From Chromera velia (lineage: Eukaryota; Sar; Chromeraceae): 22,500 nt of DNA. Under the pieces are notes generated by a model. That model did not search any database and had not been told where the DNA came from. It worked only from the letters and a program-made list of their open reading frames with translations. Location: contig JAHBMJ010004463.1 of assembly GCA_018398765.1 (NCBI GenBank), positions 74,990-97,489 on the forward strand, read 5' to 3'. Below, one piece after another: positions 19,673 through 22,500 of the stretch (position 1 is the first letter of the stretch; each line of letters opens with the position of its first letter). A program made the position numbers and the translations under genes.

Positions 19673-20723
19673 GTATTGTTTCAATGAGTTTTGACCGTGC
19701 AACAGCCTCGTCTCTCAGTTGCGCAACGGTTGATCAGCGGTCTTTTCATTCTTGGTCACAGTTGGGTATTCAGGTGGCAGAGCGCCTGCAATCTACAATG
19801 AGTGAAAGGTAAGTGTCTTTTCTACCTCCAGGTTTCTTAAATCTGCTGAAGTCTTTGCCGATCCTGTCTTCACCTCTCCGTGTCTCCATCTGTGCAGAAA
19901 CAGTTACACCGATACCGATACGGGCCACTGAACTTCTTCATTGTCCTCAACGAATTGTCCCTCACCACCAATAACGGTCCCCCACAAGGCCGCCCCCTTG
20001 AACGTCTTCAGTCCCCCAAGGTCGATCCAGGACACCAACAACAACATGGCACAGCAACAATATGCAACACTATCTACATCATCTTGAACAACCCAGCCGG
20101 TCTCCTTCTGAAGGCTATACGAGGACCATCATCCCAAGCCCCCCCACCCTTAACACACATCATGAAGGTCAGCAGCTCTTCTGATCTTCTGGCTCTTGTC
20201 TTTTCAACTCTTTTTTCCTTGCCTTTCCGAGACTTTGCCATACTTTGCCTTTGAATTTCTTTTACCTCCTCTTTTATCACCCCTTCTGTGCAGTCAGTTG
20301 TCAGATCATTGTTAACCGCCCCCCCCCTTCCCTTCCTCTTTGTACAGACACCAAAAAAGGATATCTCCAGACACGCCGCCTGTACATTGATCGTCTGGAT
20401 TCCTTTCCGTCTGTCTACACCGACAGTCATAAGGTCAGCATCTCCCTTTGCCCCTTTTTTGTTCTCTTGTGGACATTCACCCACAGCACTCCTGGCTCTC
20501 ACCATTTCTCTTTGCTCTTAGCGCCACCCCTTTTCATTCCTTAACTTTCCCCGACTTCCTCCCCCCTTCAAGTCTCCTTCAATGTCCCTCTCCCCTCCCC
20601 TCCCTCCCTACCTCCTGTGTGCAGATACTGAGGAAGTTTCCATCCTCTTTCTCAACTGTCACATGGACAAGACTGCCTCCTATAAGTTGAAATCTTCATG
20701 GAGGCCGTCCGTCGCCTTCTCTT
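19673..20723 (+). other. Candidate exons of an unidentified spliced transcript
   Basis: Several good splice-site strings delimit open blocks. Block 1 is 19673-19808, with a T-rich CAG acceptor and donor AAAG/GTAAGTG. Block 2 is 19898-20167, after TGTGCAG and before AAG/GTCAGC, and is open for 90 codons in phase 0 (RYRYGPLNFFIVLNELS). Block 3 is 20348-20433, after TGTACAG and before AAG/GTCAGC. Block 4 is 20625-20723, after TGTGTGCAG and before GTAAGT. Introns are very pyrimidine-rich on +. Phases do not chain cleanly from block 1 to block 2, and I recognise no domain. It could be a small gene, a non-coding RNA, or the remains of a gene disrupted by the neighbouring retrotransposon. Confidence 0.3.
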
Positions 20724-21422
20724 GTAAGTCCACCCAACATCGACTGCTAATCAAAACAACAACAAGAACTGCAACAGTGACGAGAACGCCCCCCTGATGA
20801 TGATAATAATGCGACCATCTAGAGAGTCGCTGCCCTCTGTGGATCGATGGGAGTGGGGGGGGAGAGGCAGAAAGAAAAGGAATAGAATGAAATCTATATA
20901 CAATTAAGCACAGATCCGATTCGTGGTCGTTCGTCTCGCGACCAGTATGGAAGGTAAAAGAAAAGATTGAAAGAACTCTTTCGGTGTCTTCAGTGTTTCT
21001 GCAACGTATCCGTATGCGACGCAGACAAGTAAAAAGAGGAACTCATGCAATTGAAAGGAAAAGGAGGGGGTGTCAACGGCAGCAGCAGCAGATAGCAGAG
21101 GCAGTCAACTCTTTGTCTTAGTTAGGCGTTCAACACTCTCTCTCTCAATGATCACGATAACCAATGAGTGGGCTGGGAGTCGTTAGTCCGTCTGGTGACT
21201 GCCTGGATGGCTGTCCATTAACCTCAGGGTCTCTAAAACAGCATTGGCGTGGGTGAGCGTAGAGAGACCTCCTACATGACGGATCGGCATAAAAGCAAGT
21301 GTCTGTGCTGGACCTGCTCCAACGTGCTTCCCTCGGCACGGAGGAATGGGAGTGATGGCATTGAGATATCAGTATTGCCGTGAAGTTACGGTATATACCG
21401 CACGTCGGCTGAGCCTGTGGGT
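20724..21422. other. Intergenic, no gene supported
   Basis: No frame with domain or splice support is seen. The stretch contains GATGATGATAATAATG-type low complexity near 20800. Confidence 0.4.
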
Positions 21423-21683
21423 ATGGAGAAGGCCTTTCCCTTCGGGGATCAGCGATTGATTGAGGAATTAATTTTTGTTTTTCTCTTGTTTACATGGCGT
21501 GTCCGTTCTACTTTGAGTGTTCTGGTATCTCTTTCTATCTTAACTCTGCTGTCTGCATATGCTGCTGTCCGTTCCAGGAATGAGAGTTCTGAAAGAAGTG
21601 AACTTGAAGAAGAGAAAGTCGAACGAGAGGTGCAGAACAGTTATCAAAACTTGGAAGAGATTGTCTTGAAAGTTGTCGTTTGA
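21423..21683 (+). CDS. Small hypothetical membrane protein
   Basis: An 86-codon frame from ATG 21423 to TGA 21681. One long hydrophobic stretch (IFVFLLFTW, then LSVLVSLSILTLLSAYAAV) could form one or two membrane spans. A charged tail follows (SSERSELEEEKVEREVQNSYQNLEE) that could form a short coil. A second frame overlapping its 3' end, one base off, runs from 21673 to 21924 and contains KEVVKKLEKDCIDSKLSL; a frameshift or splice could link the two. Not recognised. It may be chance or an exon of a larger gene. Confidence 0.3.
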   Translation: MEKAFPFGDQRLIEELIFVFLLFTWRVRSTLSVLVSLSILTLLSAYAAVRSRNESSERSELEEEKVEREVQNSYQNLEEIVLKVVV

Positions 21684-22039
21684 AGTCAAAGGTCGATTCC
21701 CTGGTCGAAGCGTTCAAAGGATATGTAAAGAAGTTGTCAAAAAGCTTGAAAAAGATTGCATTGATTCAAAGTTGTCATTGATTGTATTTGAAGCGTTTGA
21801 AAGGCAGCAAAGGCCATTTTCTAAATTGAATCGTCATCCACTCAGATCTTTTTTCAATTCCTGTTTGCTCAGCGCAAATCCCGGCACCGAGCTGTTTGCT
21901 GCCTCAGTCATTGTATGCTTATAACTAGGCTTATAATACATACAAGTTATATATGTCTAGATATATATTTTTTAATATTTTTTAATATTAGTAGTAAGTA
22001 GTTAGTAAGTAGAAGTAATACCTTGTAGCTATAGTAGCC

Positions 22040-22500
22040 CTGCAACTAGCTAGGATTTTATGGGGTTTTGACTGATAAAATTTAATTTATAAGATTTGAT
22101 GGGATTTGATATAGCTGACCCTGCAGGTAACTAGGATTTTATGGGATTTTAGCCCAGGATTTTAGCGGATTTTACGGGATTTTGGCCAGGATTTTAGCGG
22201 ATTTAGACGGATTTTGCCCAAGATTCTGCCGCACTTTTTTTTTAGGGTTTTAGAATCTAAAATCCTGGTTTTAGGGATTATAAAGACTAAAATCCTAGGA
22301 TTTTAGAAATGAATGCCAGGATTTTATGGGATTATACGGGATTTTACGGGATTTTAACATAAACAAAAAGAATGAAATAAAAGTCGATCACGATTGATGC
22401 CGGTTATCCCTTTAGATCAAACTGGAATTGTATCATTTATCTTTGAATTTAATTTTATTCATTTGTTTAAAATCCCGTATAATCCCGTAAAATCCCGTAT
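22040..22500. repeat. Degenerate GGGATTTTA repeat array with inverted copy
   Basis: Some 15 to 20 copies of a 9-11 bp unit around GGGATTTTA (variants AGGATTTTA, CGGATTTTA, ACGGGATTTT) fill 22040-22360 on +. At 22466-22500 the same unit appears on the opposite strand (AATCCCGTA), making an inverted repeat with 22328-22357 across a loop of about 108 bp. A TTTTAGGGTTTTAG string near 22243 resembles a plant/algal-type telomere unit. It may be the subterminal repeat region of a transposon whose other part lies outside the window. Confidence 0.75.

Noticed and set aside
20074-20505. 143-codon - strand frame with Lys/Arg/Glu-rich content
   Set aside because: The charge comes from the complement of pyrimidine-rich introns; it has no domain and overlaps the better supported + strand exon blocks.
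1-22500. CRISPR array, rRNA or tRNA genes, prokaryotic operon
   Set aside because: No regularly spaced identical repeats with unique spacers, no tRNA-like or rRNA-like sequence, and clear eukaryotic splicing and transposons.

Overview
The window is eukaryotic nuclear DNA. The evidence is GT-AG introns, a spliced host gene with a long polypyrimidine/TG tract in front of its acceptor, abundant microsatellites, low gene density, and two kinds of eukaryotic transposable element. Base composition alternates between moderately GC-rich coding or transposon DNA and AT-rich islands (about 3720-4330, 8030-8680, 21940-22500). The organism cannot be named from sequence alone. A protist or alga with a repeat-rich genome (for example a chromerid-like alveolate) would fit, but that is a weak inference.

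Layout. (1) 517-3350, + strand: a gene for an Sds22-type leucine-rich-repeat protein with a coiled-coil, Lys/Glu-rich second half. It is split by an intron that carries a TCTCTG/TC/TG microsatellite. (2) 3351-8300: no gene I can support; it holds a 314-bp CTGC/CTGA array and a short TGCC array. (3) About 8317-10853: a probable DNA transposon remnant with two convergent reading frames. One is a Merlin/IS1595(ISXO2)-type DDE transposase (+) and the other an HNH endonuclease (-). Each is a single continuous frame broken only by TAA/TAG codons and closed by TGA. (4) 11744-19549: a nearly complete tyrosine-recombinase retrotransposon of the Ngaro type on the - strand, read from high to low coordinates as A1 repeat, gag, RT-RNase H, tyrosine recombinase, B1, A2, B2. 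Its reading frames contain ten in-frame TAG codons, no internal TGA or TAA, and all end in TGA. (5) 19550-22500: candidate spliced exons of an unidentified + strand transcript, a small membrane-type ORF, and a terminal array of GGGATTTTA-like repeats with an inverted copy at the window edge.

The most interesting signal is how the mobile elements treat stop codons. Reading UAG (and UAA in the smaller element) as sense gives complete proteins with domains in order and UGA as the only terminator. This could be codon reassignment or suppression. However, the two 364-bp A repeats differ at about 23 positions, all transitions and mostly in CpG or CpA context, so C-to-T decay turning CAG into TAG is a serious alternative. 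The host LRR gene uses about 36 CAA/CAG codons and no internal TAA/TAG, which argues against a simple genome-wide Gln reassignment. Both readings and decisive tests are given below.
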